In this document: positions 15,621 through 24,228 of the stretch, one piece after another
Layout of the letters: each line of letters starts with the position of its first letter
Position numbering within the stretch: the stretch's first letter is position 1
Assembly (NCBI GenBank): GCA_937951345.1
Contig: CALFCF010000078.1
Coordinates: forward strand, 1-36,393
Source of the DNA: an uncultured Granulosicoccaceae bacterium
GTDB taxonomy: Bacteria; Pseudomonadota; Gammaproteobacteria; Granulosicoccales; Granulosicoccaceae
DNA: 36,393 nucleotides
Reading direction: 5' to 3'
Position numbers and translations under genes: made by a program
The notes under the pieces: generated by a model
Told to the model about the DNA's origin: nothing
The model's database searches: none
Seen by the model: only the letters and a program-made list of their open reading frames with translations

Positions 15621-16873
15621 CCGATACTTTTTCCAAGCCGTCGAGTCACAGCTCCAGATTGGAGCGTAATCTGCGCTTGTATCCCTGGTACCAGGCTGCC
15701 TGTGGTTTTCTACCGTGGCTACCGGTGTTTTTTCTGTACTTCCTCGAATTTGTATCACTTTCCGATGCGTTGCGCCTTAGTGCTGTTTACTATGTTGTTG
15801 TCGTGCTACTGGAAGTGCCTTCAGGCTACTGTTCCGATCGTATTGGTAGACGGCCAACTTTGTTGCTTTCTGCTTTATTTGCTGTGTTGTCGTATCTCTG
15901 TTTTCTGTTGGCAGGGCCGTACTACTGGCTGGTAGCCGGTCAATGTCTGCTGGCTGGGTTTATGTCGTTAAAATCCGGCAGTGATAACGCGCTGTTGTTT
16001 GACACCTTGTCTGAACTTGAAAAAGAGTCTGTGTATGCGCAGCTTGAAGTTAAATCCTTACGTTTTAGTATGGCTTCTATGGCTGTAGCCGCACTGTTGG
16101 GTGGAGCCAGTGGCATGATCAGCCTGCGAATACCTTACTTTCTTGCGTTACTCGCGGCGATCGCGGCCGTGGTGCTGAGTTACCAGTTTGTTGAACCTCA
16201 TAAAGTCAAGCAGGCGTCTGCGTTTCTTTCACAAGTATCTTATTGTCTCTCGCGACTTAAAGACCCCTTGTTGTTGTGGTTATTCGTGTTTGCAATCGTT
16301 GCCTTCGTGACTGTACATGTCATAGCAGAATTCAACCAACCGTTGATCCGTTCATTGAATATTGCATCTATTCTGAACAGCGATTCCACCGCGTTGATTT
16401 CCGGTGTGATAGTAGCGTTGTCGATGACCGGTGGAGTGATTGGTGCATCGATCAGTCTCAAATTGCTGAAGTTGACAGGCCTCAAACGCTTGTTACTGGG
16501 CAACCTCGCGTTGATGATTGGGGTCGTTGCTGCGATGCGGTTTGTACTGCATCCGGCTGTTCTTGTGCTGGTTACCTTGCGCAATATGCCCATGGCAATT
16601 GTCGAGGCACCCACTCAGGCTGCCATTGCACCCAAGCTTGATGCGCATTACCGGGCTACGTATTTGTCAATTCAAAGTCTTTCAGTACGGTTGTGTTTTG
16701 GTCTGATGCTGTTCATTTTGGGGACATTTTTTACATCCGGCGATGTTGCGCGACAACTTTCCGACAGCCTTCGCTCAGATGTGGATGCCGCGCTGACCGT
16801 AAGCTTGGTATTTGCAGCTGCAGGTGTCGGTATTCTATGGTTTGTTTCACGAATTAAGGAAAACAGTGGTTAA
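15617..16873 (+). CDS. Major facilitator superfamily transporter
   Basis: This is a 418-residue inner-membrane protein with about 12 hydrophobic segments. The MFS motif A is visible between segments 2 and 3 as GYCSDRIGRRP (about residues 70-80), preceded by VVVLLEVPSG. The central loop between the halves (about 190-215) is positively charged, as expected. Substrate is unknown; the acidic S-D-N-A-L-L-F-D-T-L region resembles some drug- or sugar-type MFS proteins but this is not diagnostic. The start is TTG at 15617, which overlaps the stop of the pseudouridine synthase gene (TTGA), implying translational coupling; no other start fits the first membrane segment as well. There is no terminator evident after it. 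Confidence 0.85.
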   Translation: MTDTFSKPSSHSSRLERNLRLYPWYQAACGFLPWLPVFFLYFLEFVSLSDALRLSAVYYVVVVLLEVPSGYCSDRIGRRPTLLLSALFAVLSYLCFLLAGPYYWLVAGQCLLAGFMSLKSGSDNALLFDTLSELEKESVYAQLEVKSLRFSMASMAVAALLGGASGMISLRIPYFLALLAAIAAVVLSYQFVEPHKVKQASAFLSQVSYCLSRLKDPLLLWLFVFAIVAFVTVHVIAEFNQPLIRSLNIASILNSDSTALISGVIVALSMTGGVIGASISLKLLKLTGLKRLLLGNLALMIGVVAAMRFVLHPAVLVLVTLRNMPMAIVEAPTQAAIAPKLDAHYRATYLSIQSLSVRLCFGLMLFILGTFFTSGDVARQLSDSLRSDVDAALTVSLVFAAAGVGILWFVSRIKENSG

Positions 16874-17140
16874 GCCAACTGTAACTCCGTCCTGTGGTCA
16901 GTGGGACCCGAATACGGTTGTGAAGTTGCACTTTGTATGGCGCGCAGAAATACACATTGTGGCGTGGAATGGAATATGCTCCAACAGTAGATTGAGCATT
17001 ATGTTGCGTGGGTGAGGTGGCATGTGTTATCCATCCTATCGCCAATGTTGTTGACATTGTCAGTGGTGCGTGTACGGTGCGATCCACCGGTTCGTCAGGT
17101 GCAGTGTTATGAATAAAAAGACAGCGATTCTGAATTAACC

Positions 17141-19198
17141 ATGCATAAAAGTTTCGGCTTTGTTCGGGTCAGTAGTGCGGTACCACGGGTGCGTGTCGCT
17201 GATCCGGTTGGAAACACCACTGAGATCCTGTCAGTGCGGGAATCGTTGCCGGATTCCGACATCATAGTTTTTCCAGAGCTTAGTATCTCTTCGTATAGTT
17301 GCGGTCGTTTGTTTCATCAGCAAGTGTTGCTGGATGAATGTAAGGAACAACTGCTTCGCCTTGCTGAACAAACTTCTGATCGCCAGCAGTTACTGCTAGT
17401 CGGTTTACCAATCAGTCTGGATAACGCGCTGTACAATTGTGTTGCTGCTATAAATTCGGGTGAAATCATTGGCATAGCGCCGAAACAATTCATACCTACC
17501 TACAACGAGTTCTACGAAGGCCGCTATTTCGCATCGGCAGATAACAATCTTCCGGATAGTGTGTTACTCGGTGATCAATGGGTACCGTTCGGTGTGGATC
17601 TTATCTACAGCTTTTGGTGCGACTCACTTGAAGTGGCAGTCTATACAGAGATTTGTGAAGCCATGTGGATGCCTGTGCCTCCGTCCAGTCTGGCTGCGAT
17701 CGCCGGTGCTACCATCATGTGTAATCCTTCTGCGTCGCCGGAGACAATCGGTAAAGCTGAATATCGCCGAAATCTCGTCACCGGTCAGTCAGGCCGATGC
17801 ATCGCCGGATATGTCTACAGCAGCAGCGCTCCAACCGAGAGCACTGCTGATGTCGTGTATGGCGGTCACTCGTTAATTGCGCAAGCAGGCCATTTACTAA
17901 CGGAATCCGGGTATGTCGGAGACAGCAAACCCACACAGCGTGAAGCCTATACCATAACGGCGGACATAGACGTGGAGCGTCTGCTGACGGAACGACGTAC
18001 AACGACATCCTATGTTGACGGGTTACGTTATGTTGATCGCGAAGACTATCGCCGCATACCCTTTGTATTGGATACGCAAACAAATGATCTGGTTAATCCG
18101 GTCGATGCCATGCCGTTTGTGCCATCCGATCGAGGGATGTTGGAGCAACGATGTACCGAAGTGTTTGGTATACAGACGGCGGCGCTGGCCAAGCGTCTTG
18201 AATGTCTCGGTGAAAACCCGAAAGCTGTCATAGGTGTATCAGGCGGACTTGACTCAACTCTGGCGTTACTGGTTGCAACCCGTGCATTTGACGCGCTGGA
18301 TTTACCGCGCGGAAATATAACTGCTGTCACCATGCCCGGTTTTGGTACAACAGAGCACACCTTGAACAATGCACGTACGTTGATGAAGTATTTAGGGGTC
18401 ACGTGCATCGAACTTGATATTTGTGAGGCAGCCCTTCTTGAATACCACGAACTTGCAGAGGCTACAGGTTATAAGCCGTTCGGGAAAATTCAACTGGACA
18501 ACAGTAGTCCGGATAAGCGTATGCCGATGGATGAATTTGTTCAGGCTTTGCAAAACATCCCTGATGCCGAACGTCGTGATCTGACATTCGAAAACGTACA
18601 GGCGCGTCGTCGCACAGAATTGTTGATGAATATGGGATTTGTGCTGGGTACTGGCGATATGTCCGAACTGTGGTTAGGTTGGTGTACCTACAATGCTGAT
18701 CACCAAAGCATGTACAACGTCAATTGCTCGGTACCTAAAACCATGGTCAGATTTCTGGTTGATTATGTTGCCAATCATGAATTTGAAGGCGATATTCGAC
18801 ACACATTAACGTCGATTGTTGACACTGAAATATCGCCCGAGCTTTTACCTCCCACAGAGGGTGGAAAAGCATCGCAGAGCACTGAAGCCGAGGTGGGGCC
18901 ATACGAATTACATGACTTTTTCATGTTCCACCTGGCGCGACACGGTTCTTCGCCGGCGAAAGTACTGTACCTGGCGGAAAATGCTGAGGGATGGTCAAAA
19001 GTCTATACACGTGAAGAACTGACTCACTGGTTAACGGTAAACCTCAAACGAGCTTTCTCACAGCAGTACAAGCGTGACGATGTGCCAAACGGACCGAAGG
19101 TGGGTTCGCTCAGTTTATCTCCACGTGGTGACTGGCGCATGCCAAGTGATGCAGTCGTTGACGCATGGCTTCGTTCCATTAAAACCCATGATGAATGA
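17141..19198 (+). CDS. nadE: Glutamine-dependent NAD+ synthetase
   Basis: This 685-residue cytoplasmic enzyme amidates deamido-NAD to NAD with ammonia made from glutamine. The N-terminal nitrilase-type glutaminase domain has the Glu-Lys-Cys triad: E46 in VFPELSISSY, K115 in APKQFIPTYNEFYE and C172 in AVYTEICEAMW. The synthetase domain has the ATP-pyrophosphatase loop VIGVSGGLDSTLALLV (Ser of SGG at 367), then GTGDMSELWLGWCTYN and the K-R-D-D-V-P-N-G-P-K C-terminal block. The length and arrangement match the long, Mycobacterium-type NadE rather than the short ammonia-only enzyme. No ribosome site is clear before ATG 17141, but the N-terminus is right for the family. The stop overlaps the next start by ATGA, so the FAD oxidase is coupled. 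Confidence 0.95.
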   Translation: MHKSFGFVRVSSAVPRVRVADPVGNTTEILSVRESLPDSDIIVFPELSISSYSCGRLFHQQVLLDECKEQLLRLAEQTSDRQQLLLVGLPISLDNALYNCVAAINSGEIIGIAPKQFIPTYNEFYEGRYFASADNNLPDSVLLGDQWVPFGVDLIYSFWCDSLEVAVYTEICEAMWMPVPPSSLAAIAGATIMCNPSASPETIGKAEYRRNLVTGQSGRCIAGYVYSSSAPTESTADVVYGGHSLIAQAGHLLTESGYVGDSKPTQREAYTITADIDVERLLTERRTTTSYVDGLRYVDREDYRRIPFVLDTQTNDLVNPVDAMPFVPSDRGMLEQRCTEVFGIQTAALAKRLECLGENPKAVIGVSGGLDSTLALLVATRAFDALDLPRGNITAVTMPGFGTTEHTLNNARTLMKYLGVTCIELDICEAALLEYHELAEATGYKPFGKIQLDNSSPDKRMPMDEFVQALQNIPDAERRDLTFENVQARRRTELLMNMGFVLGTGDMSELWLGWCTYNADHQSMYNVNCSVPKTMVRFLVDYVANHEFEGDIRHTLTSIVDTEISPELLPPTEGGKASQSTEAEVGPYELHDFFMFHLARHGSSPAKVLYLAENAEGWSKVYTREELTHWLTVNLKRAFSQQYKRDDVPNGPKVGSLSLSPRGDWRMPSDAVVDAWLRSIKTHDE

Positions 19199-20583
19199 TG
19201 TCTAAAGCAAACAACCTGTTCGACAAACTTGCTGCTATTGTGGGTGCGGATCACGTACTCGGCGAAGAGAAAATCGCGTTACGCAGCCCCGGCTGGTGTG
19301 AAAACAGTCAGCGTGCGCACCTGCTAGTGCGACCATCAACCACTGAAGAACTGGCGCAGGTTGCGCGTATTGCCCACGCTAATCGTATTGTTATGGTGCC
19401 TCAGGGTGGGTTGACCGGCCTGGTTGACGCGACCGCAACGGAAGCTGATAACCTGATTGTTAGTTTTGAGCGTTTCGACAAAATTATACGTGTCGATCCG
19501 GTGCAGGGAGTACTGGTAGCAGGTACCGGTGTAACACTCGCAGCTGCGCATGCGGCAGCTGCAGAGCATGGCCTGATGCTGGGTGTTGATATCCCGTCGC
19601 GTGATTCCTGCACATTGGGGGGTATTGTATCGACCAACGCTGGTGGTATTCGTGTTATCCGCTACGGCATGACACGTGAGAATGTTCTTGGTCTTACGGC
19701 AGTACTTGCCGACGGTACCGTTGTTGATGCCGCGAATACGCTAATGAAGAACAATGCCGGCTATGATCTAAAACATTTATTTATTGGCAGTGAGGGAACC
19801 CTCGGCCTGGTGACCGAAGTGGTGTTCAAATTGTTTCCAAAGCCTGTACGCGAGCACACTGCACTGGTTGCAGCGGACAGTGTCGATGACTTGTTGACTG
19901 TGCTGACTCGATGCAGGCAGCAACTGGGAGCATCGTTGTTGTCTTTTGAAGGTTTATGGGAAGACTATTACGTTAAAAAAACGCAAGCTGCCGGTATCCG
20001 TGCACCGATAGACAAGGCCTATCCGGTTTACGCCATTATTGAGTGTGGAGTCTGGCGTGCTGGTGATAATGTCAATCCGCTGGAAGAAACACTATCAACT
20101 GTATTGGAGGAAGGGCTCATTGTCGACGCCGTTCTATCATCTTCCGAAGCAGAAAGGCGTGAGATTTGGGACATACGTGAGAACGGTGAGCCTTTAAGAA
20201 AGTACGGCAGACATATACAGTCCTTTGATGTATCGTTTGAACTGCCAGACATTGCGCCATTCGTTAAACGTTTGCGTGAGGCTATGGCCGAGCAATGGCC
20301 GGATAAACTGGTGTTTGTTTTCGGCCATCTTGGTGATGGAAATCTGCACATCACATTGTCAAACAACGATGAAGAGCATGCTCGACGCCATGATTTTGAA
20401 TCGGTTGTCTATCAGGTAACAGCCGAATTTAACAACAGTTCAGTCTCGGCTGAACACGGTATCGGTCTGGAGAAGAAGGCCTTTCTGCCTTCAAGCCGAT
20501 CAGCTGATCAGTTGGATGTAATGCAACGCGTTCGCTCAGCGCTTGTTCCTGATGCTACCCTGAATCCCGGCAAGATCTTCTGA
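19195..20583 (+). CDS. FAD-binding oxidase/dehydrogenase, GlcD / D-lactate dehydrogenase family
   Basis: This 462-residue flavoprotein belongs to the VAO/PCMH family of 2-hydroxyacid dehydrogenases (glycolate oxidase GlcD, D-lactate, D-2-hydroxyglutarate). The FAD-binding part shows VPQGGLTGLVDATAT (about 67-81), GVDIPSRDSCTLGGIVSTNAGGIRV (about 131-155) and NNAGYDLKHLFIGSEGTLGLVTEV (about 185-208). The C-terminal substrate/metal part has VFGHLGDGNLHITL and SVSAEHGIGLEKKAFL, ending LNPGKIF. The start ATG 19195 overlaps the NAD synthetase stop by 4 bases; ATG 19198 is an equally possible start. No GlcE or iron-sulfur partner gene follows, so it is likely a single-subunit enzyme. The exact hydroxyacid is not determined. 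Confidence 0.88.
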   Translation: MMSKANNLFDKLAAIVGADHVLGEEKIALRSPGWCENSQRAHLLVRPSTTEELAQVARIAHANRIVMVPQGGLTGLVDATATEADNLIVSFERFDKIIRVDPVQGVLVAGTGVTLAAAHAAAAEHGLMLGVDIPSRDSCTLGGIVSTNAGGIRVIRYGMTRENVLGLTAVLADGTVVDAANTLMKNNAGYDLKHLFIGSEGTLGLVTEVVFKLFPKPVREHTALVAADSVDDLLTVLTRCRQQLGASLLSFEGLWEDYYVKKTQAAGIRAPIDKAYPVYAIIECGVWRAGDNVNPLEETLSTVLEEGLIVDAVLSSSEAERREIWDIRENGEPLRKYGRHIQSFDVSFELPDIAPFVKRLREAMAEQWPDKLVFVFGHLGDGNLHITLSNNDEEHARRHDFESVVYQVTAEFNNSSVSAEHGIGLEKKAFLPSSRSADQLDVMQRVRSALVPDATLNPGKIF

Positions 20584-20680
20584 TTGTATGCGATGCCGGG
20601 CAGGTCTCTGACGTAATAACCGTTTCATCATGGACGGGGTATCTGGCACTTGCAAGCCTATCGATGGCTAAGAGCCGGGT

Positions 20681-20701
20681 ATAAAAACACTGTGTTTTTA
20701 T
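20681..20701. promoter_or_regulatory. 21-bp perfect palindrome in front of the ureohydrolase gene
   Basis: Arms ATAAAAACAC and GTGTTTTTAT flank a single central T at 20691. It lies 35 bases before the ureohydrolase start and about 100 bases after the preceding stop. As RNA it could fold only into an AU-rich stem, so an operator for a dimeric regulator seems more likely than a terminator; this is inference. Confidence 0.45.
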
Positions 20702-20735
20702 GAGTGATATACCGAATGTCCAACCAATTTAGCCA

Positions 20736-21698
20736 ATGACCGAATACAACCAGCCACTGGGTGGCAACGATATGCCGCGTTTTGCTGGCCCGGGTACGAT
20801 GATGCGCTTGCCTGCGGCTCAGAGCGCAGCCGGTCTTGATGCCTGCTTTGTGGGTATACCGATGGATATTGGCACATCCCATCGAGCCGGTACGCGTTTC
20901 GGGCCACGTCAGATTCGCGCAGAATCAGTGATGATACGTCCGTACAACATGTGGTCGCGAATTTCACCTTTTGATCACATACAGATTGCAGACGTTGGTG
21001 ATATTGCCACCAATCCGTTTGATTTGAAAAAATCAGTTGCACTGATTGAACAAACCTACACTGAACTGCTTAAGCACCCTGTGATACCACTGGGTCTCGG
21101 GGGCGATCATACCCTCACATTGCCGATATTACGTGCGATGGCAAAAAAACATGGGCCGGTTGGATTAGTTCATGTCGATGCGCACGCTGATATCAATGAG
21201 CATATGTTCGGTGAAGAGATCGCACACGGCACACCTTTTCGTCGCGCTGTTGAAGAAGGTCTATTGGATTGTAAGCGCTGTATTCAGATTGGATTGCGCG
21301 CTACCGGCTATTCGGATGATGACTTTGACTGGCCGCGAAAGCAGGGTATGCGGGTAGTGCAGGCAGAGGAATGCTGGCATCAATCGCTGACACCATTGAT
21401 GGCAGAAGTACGCAGTCAGATGGGGCAGGGGCCGGTATACCTGACTTATGATATTGACAGCCTTGATCCAGCCTACGCACCGGGCACAGGTACAATCGAG
21501 ATTGGCGGTCTTACTACTGTTCAGGCCCTGGAGATCATACGCGGTTGTGCAGGCCTTAATCTGGTGGGTTGCGATCTGGTCGAAGTGTCTCCGCCTTATG
21601 ATACCAGTGGATCAACGGCTGTTATCGCCGCCAACTTGTTATACGAGATGTTGTGTGTGCTGCCACAGGTTCTTGACAGAGCAGACTCCCGTGCGTAA
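20736..21698 (+). CDS. gbuA: Ureohydrolase of the agmatinase family, guanidinobutyrase-like
   Basis: This 320-residue cytoplasmic manganese enzyme removes urea from a guanidino compound. The metal ligands are all present: H125 in GLGGDHTLTLP, D148-x-H150-x-D152 in HVDAHADIN and D239-x-D241 in YDIDSLDP. From memory the sequence tracks Pseudomonas guanidinobutyrase almost throughout, including the N-terminal YNQPLGGNDMPRF, FGPRQIRAESVMIRPYN, EEIAHGTPFRRAVEEGLLDC and VGCDLVEVSPPYDTSG. So 4-guanidinobutyrate to GABA plus urea is the best guess; guanidinopropionate, agmatine or guanidine remain possible because specificity rests on few residues. A 21-bp palindrome lies 35 bases upstream. No ribosome site is clear. 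A repeat element separates it from the cupin gene. Confidence 0.88.
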   Translation: MTEYNQPLGGNDMPRFAGPGTMMRLPAAQSAAGLDACFVGIPMDIGTSHRAGTRFGPRQIRAESVMIRPYNMWSRISPFDHIQIADVGDIATNPFDLKKSVALIEQTYTELLKHPVIPLGLGGDHTLTLPILRAMAKKHGPVGLVHVDAHADINEHMFGEEIAHGTPFRRAVEEGLLDCKRCIQIGLRATGYSDDDFDWPRKQGMRVVQAEECWHQSLTPLMAEVRSQMGQGPVYLTYDIDSLDPAYAPGTGTIEIGGLTTVQALEIIRGCAGLNLVGCDLVEVSPPYDTSGSTAVIAANLLYEMLCVLPQVLDRADSRA

Positions 21699-21714
21699 TG
21701 CAGATTGCTATTGC

Positions 21715-21845
21715 TAGAAGCCATCTCAAAATTGAGATTGTGCGCTCAGACAAGGTGTGTGGCGCTCGAGCAGCACACAGTGGCACACAACGCCGGATCA
21801 GCTTGCAGGACTCGGCGTCCCCGATCGATTTTGAGATGGCTTCTA
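21715..21845. repeat. Dispersed inverted-repeat element, copy 2, with perfect 18-bp ends
   Basis: The left end TAGAAGCCATCTCAAAAT (21715-21732) and right end ATTTTGAGATGGCTTCTA (21828-21845) are exact reverse complements. Inside are smaller palindromes (TCTCAA-AA-TTGAGA; GTGTG and CACAC blocks; CTCGAG). The left half matches copy 1 (6207-6352) at about 50 of 54 bases, and a GGCACACAA block also matches. If the outer TA is a target-site duplication the element would resemble an IS630/Tc1-type MITE; otherwise a large REP-like structure. It fills the gap between gbuA and the cupin gene. Confidence 0.85.
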
Positions 21846-21885
21846 ACTACCCGCTAACAACTGTCAAACAACCAGAATTGCATCA

Positions 21886-22401
21886 ATGGAAAGTTTGATA
21901 AAAAAAATAAAAAATGCAGCAACTAAGGATGATGCCAATCATCTGATTAAATCCTTTCTGAAAAGCTGGGTTGAAGATGTTGTAGAGAACAATGTCCCGA
22001 TACCTGACTACGAGGAAGATGAGTGCTTGCTGTTTGAGGACGAAAGCGTGTCCATATGGCATTGCCGTTATCGTCCCGGTTTTACAGTACCGGCACACGA
22101 TCATCAGATTGTTGCCACGATCGCAGTCTATCAGGGTATCGAAAGTAACACTCTGTGGGTGAAGACAAACGACGGTGGATTGAAAAAGAAATCTGTTATA
22201 GAGATAAAACGCGGTGAAGTTCTGCAATTCGGGCCGACAGCAATTCACTCCGTGAGTTGTGCAAATGATAAGGATTCACTGGCAGTCCACGTCTATCAAG
22301 GAAACCTGAGCACTATCGATCGCTCGTTGTTTGATACGCAAACCGGGCAGACGATGCCTTTCTCGGACGAAAATTATGAGCTGCTGGCCAACAAGGCTTA
22401 G
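21886..22401 (+). CDS. Cupin-fold protein, cysteine-dioxygenase-like
   Basis: This 171-residue cytoplasmic protein has a single cupin barrel. The probable metal site is H71-D-H73 in TVPAHDHQIVATIAVYQG and H121 in FGPTAIHSVS, the three-histidine arrangement found in cysteine dioxygenase and related thiol dioxygenases. A typical cupin Glu is absent from the first motif, supporting a three-His type. The tail has VHVYQGNL and a MPFSDENYELL end, also seen in the predicted metal-dependent double-stranded beta-helix family. The substrate is unknown. The first 20 residues are Lys-rich. There is no clear ribosome site at ATG 21886. It ends overlapping the convergent nnr gene by 4 bases, so the two genes run into each other with no terminator. 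Confidence 0.7.
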   Translation: MESLIKKIKNAATKDDANHLIKSFLKSWVEDVVENNVPIPDYEEDECLLFEDESVSIWHCRYRPGFTVPAHDHQIVATIAVYQGIESNTLWVKTNDGGLKKKSVIEIKRGEVLQFGPTAIHSVSCANDKDSLAVHVYQGNLSTIDRSLFDTQTGQTMPFSDENYELLANKA

Positions 22402-24146
22402 TTAGAAAAAAACGGTTCAACAACTGAACCGTATTGCGCAGGTATATCACTTGCGATCAAGCCGGGGCCAACATTTTGCGCGGCTTTCGTATGCAGCCAC
22501 ACAGCAAAGCATGTGCGCTTAAAAGCCATTTCATGCCCGGACAAGCGCGCTTCAGTCGGTGAACTCCTTTCGGTTGCCAGGTGTTTGCGAGTCGTGTTCA
22601 TCGCTATCGAATTTAGCTTATGCTGCGCCAATAATCCTGCAATCGTGCCAGCCAGCACATCCCCGGACCCGGCTGTTGCCAGCCACTGCGCAGCCGGTGG
22701 GATACTGTCAGCGTTGATAACTGCTTTACCATCCGGTGACGCTATTACAGTGTCTGCACCTTTGTGAACTACAATCGCTCCTGACAACGCAGCCGCTCGT
22801 TTTGTTCTTTCCAGCTTGCCGGTGCATTCATTGATCTCTTGCTGCTGCCCGAAAACCCGATCGAATTCCCCCTCATGCGGTGTCATCACAACGATGCTAT
22901 TACTGTGTTGAATCATCGAAAACAGAGATTCCGGTTGTTCAACTCCTGAATGTCCAAAGCACGACAATGCATCAGCGTCCAATACAACATGTGGCCCGTT
23001 GCTATCGTTCAAGGCAATGCAAACCTTGTCTGCCAGTTCCTTTGTCACGCCGTTGGCGGGTCCCAGAACAACACAATCAAACGGGTTATCTTCCAGTTGC
23101 TGTCTAAACTGATGTTCGTTGTCAACGATGGTTTGCATCACTTCTGTCAAGTGGGATGCGTTAATCGGAATCGCCTCTGTCGGACTCGCCATTGTGACGA
23201 CACCGGCACCGGCGCGTAAGGCAGCCAGTGCTGACAAACGTGCAGCACCCGTAGCATGCACTGGACCGCTTTGAACCAACACATGACCACGCCGGTATTT
23301 ATGGTCGGAAACTGACGGGCTGGGGATGGTTTGTTGCCATAACCCGGGGTTGTTGGCATGACACGATGGCTTGAGTTTCGTGAGTACCGAAGGTGAAATA
23401 CCGATATCACGCCGATGAATTGTACCGCAGTGCGAACGTCCCGGATAAAGCCAGTGTGCCGGCTTGTGGCGAAAGAATGTCACCGTGTGATCAGCTGCTA
23501 GTGCAGTCCCGCATATCTGCCCGCTATCGCCGTTAATCCCGCTGGGTAAGTCGATGCTCAGTATCATCTTACGTTGCTGATGAGAATTGTTAGCTGTGCG
23601 CCAGGCATTCAATACATCAATCAAAGTTGCGAGCCTGCCGGTGACAGGTCTTGATAATCCGGCGCCGAAAACTGCGTCGATGATCAGACGACAATCAGTG
23701 AATTCTGAGGGCAAGGTGAGCGGCTGTTGTTGCGATTGGGCAGATCTGCCTGATTGCTGAATAACCTGATCGATGTTCAGGTCATCCAGTGTCAGGAGTT
23801 TGCCGTCGCCTTGTGTTTGAAACCAGTCGAGAGCACGCGCTGCATCGCCCTTAAGTTCTATCGGTCGATCTCGATCAGCACATAAAACTGTAGAAACAGG
23901 TACACCTTGCAACTGTAATAGTGCTGATAGCAAAAGACCATCACCACCGTTGTTGCCAATACCGCAGATGACGGCAACACGGTCATTGTTATCCAATAGT
24001 CCGAGTGAGACCTCCAAAACCGCATGTGCCGCGTTCTGCATTAATGTAAAGCTGTTGGGTACGTCGCTCAGTGCTAATCGATCAGCCTCATACATCTCGT
24101 GGACCGATAATATCTCTGACGCGCAATCTGGAGGGGTTTTATCCAT
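22398..24146 (-). CDS. nnr: Bifunctional NAD(P)HX epimerase / ADP-dependent NAD(P)HX dehydratase
   Basis: This 582-residue cytoplasmic enzyme repairs hydrated NADH and NADPH. The N-terminal YjeF_N epimerase domain (about 10-230) has VAVICGIGNNGGDGLL and LIIDAVFGAGLSRPVTG, followed by MILSIDLPSGINGDSGQICG and an ADHTVTFFRHKPAHWLYPG end. The C-terminal ribokinase-fold dehydratase (about 265-575) has RRGHVLVQSGPVHATGAARLSALAALRAGAGVV, VVLDADALSCF, IVVMTPHEGEFDRVFG and WLATAGSGDVLAGTIAGLLAQ, with the ADP-binding and catalytic Asp in the last block. Length is slightly above the usual 500 or so, with a few low-complexity insertions. The start at 24146 lies 82 bases from the divergent aminotransferase start, so a shared promoter region is likely. 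Confidence 0.93.
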   Translation of the reverse strand: MDKTPPDCASEILSVHEMYEADRLALSDVPNSFTLMQNAAHAVLEVSLGLLDNNDRVAVICGIGNNGGDGLLLSALLQLQGVPVSTVLCADRDRPIELKGDAARALDWFQTQGDGKLLTLDDLNIDQVIQQSGRSAQSQQQPLTLPSEFTDCRLIIDAVFGAGLSRPVTGRLATLIDVLNAWRTANNSHQQRKMILSIDLPSGINGDSGQICGTALAADHTVTFFRHKPAHWLYPGRSHCGTIHRRDIGISPSVLTKLKPSCHANNPGLWQQTIPSPSVSDHKYRRGHVLVQSGPVHATGAARLSALAALRAGAGVVTMASPTEAIPINASHLTEVMQTIVDNEHQFRQQLEDNPFDCVVLGPANGVTKELADKVCIALNDSNGPHVVLDADALSCFGHSGVEQPESLFSMIQHSNSIVVMTPHEGEFDRVFGQQQEINECTGKLERTKRAAALSGAIVVHKGADTVIASPDGKAVINADSIPPAAQWLATAGSGDVLAGTIAGLLAQHKLNSIAMNTTRKHLATERSSPTEARLSGHEMAFKRTCFAVWLHTKAAQNVGPGLIASDIPAQYGSVVEPFFSN

Positions 24147-24228
24147 AATCGGACGGTATAATGAGGCGAAGTAACGATAAAAGTCTTTTAGTTATCTATA
24201 CCGCTAATTTTAACACTGGTCCCGTTAA
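24147..24228. other. Divergent promoter region between nnr and the aminotransferase
   Basis: These 82 bases lie between the two divergent start codons. They are AT-rich (for example TTATCTATACCGCTAATTT near 24190-24210) and must contain the promoters of both genes if neither is driven from further away. No specific operator was recognised. Confidence 0.4.

Noticed and set aside
20584-20735. Possible guanidine riboswitch in front of the guanidinobutyrase-like gene
   Set aside because: None of the conserved blocks I know for the guanidine-I, -II or -III classes could be found. The palindrome at 20681-20701 is better explained as an operator.
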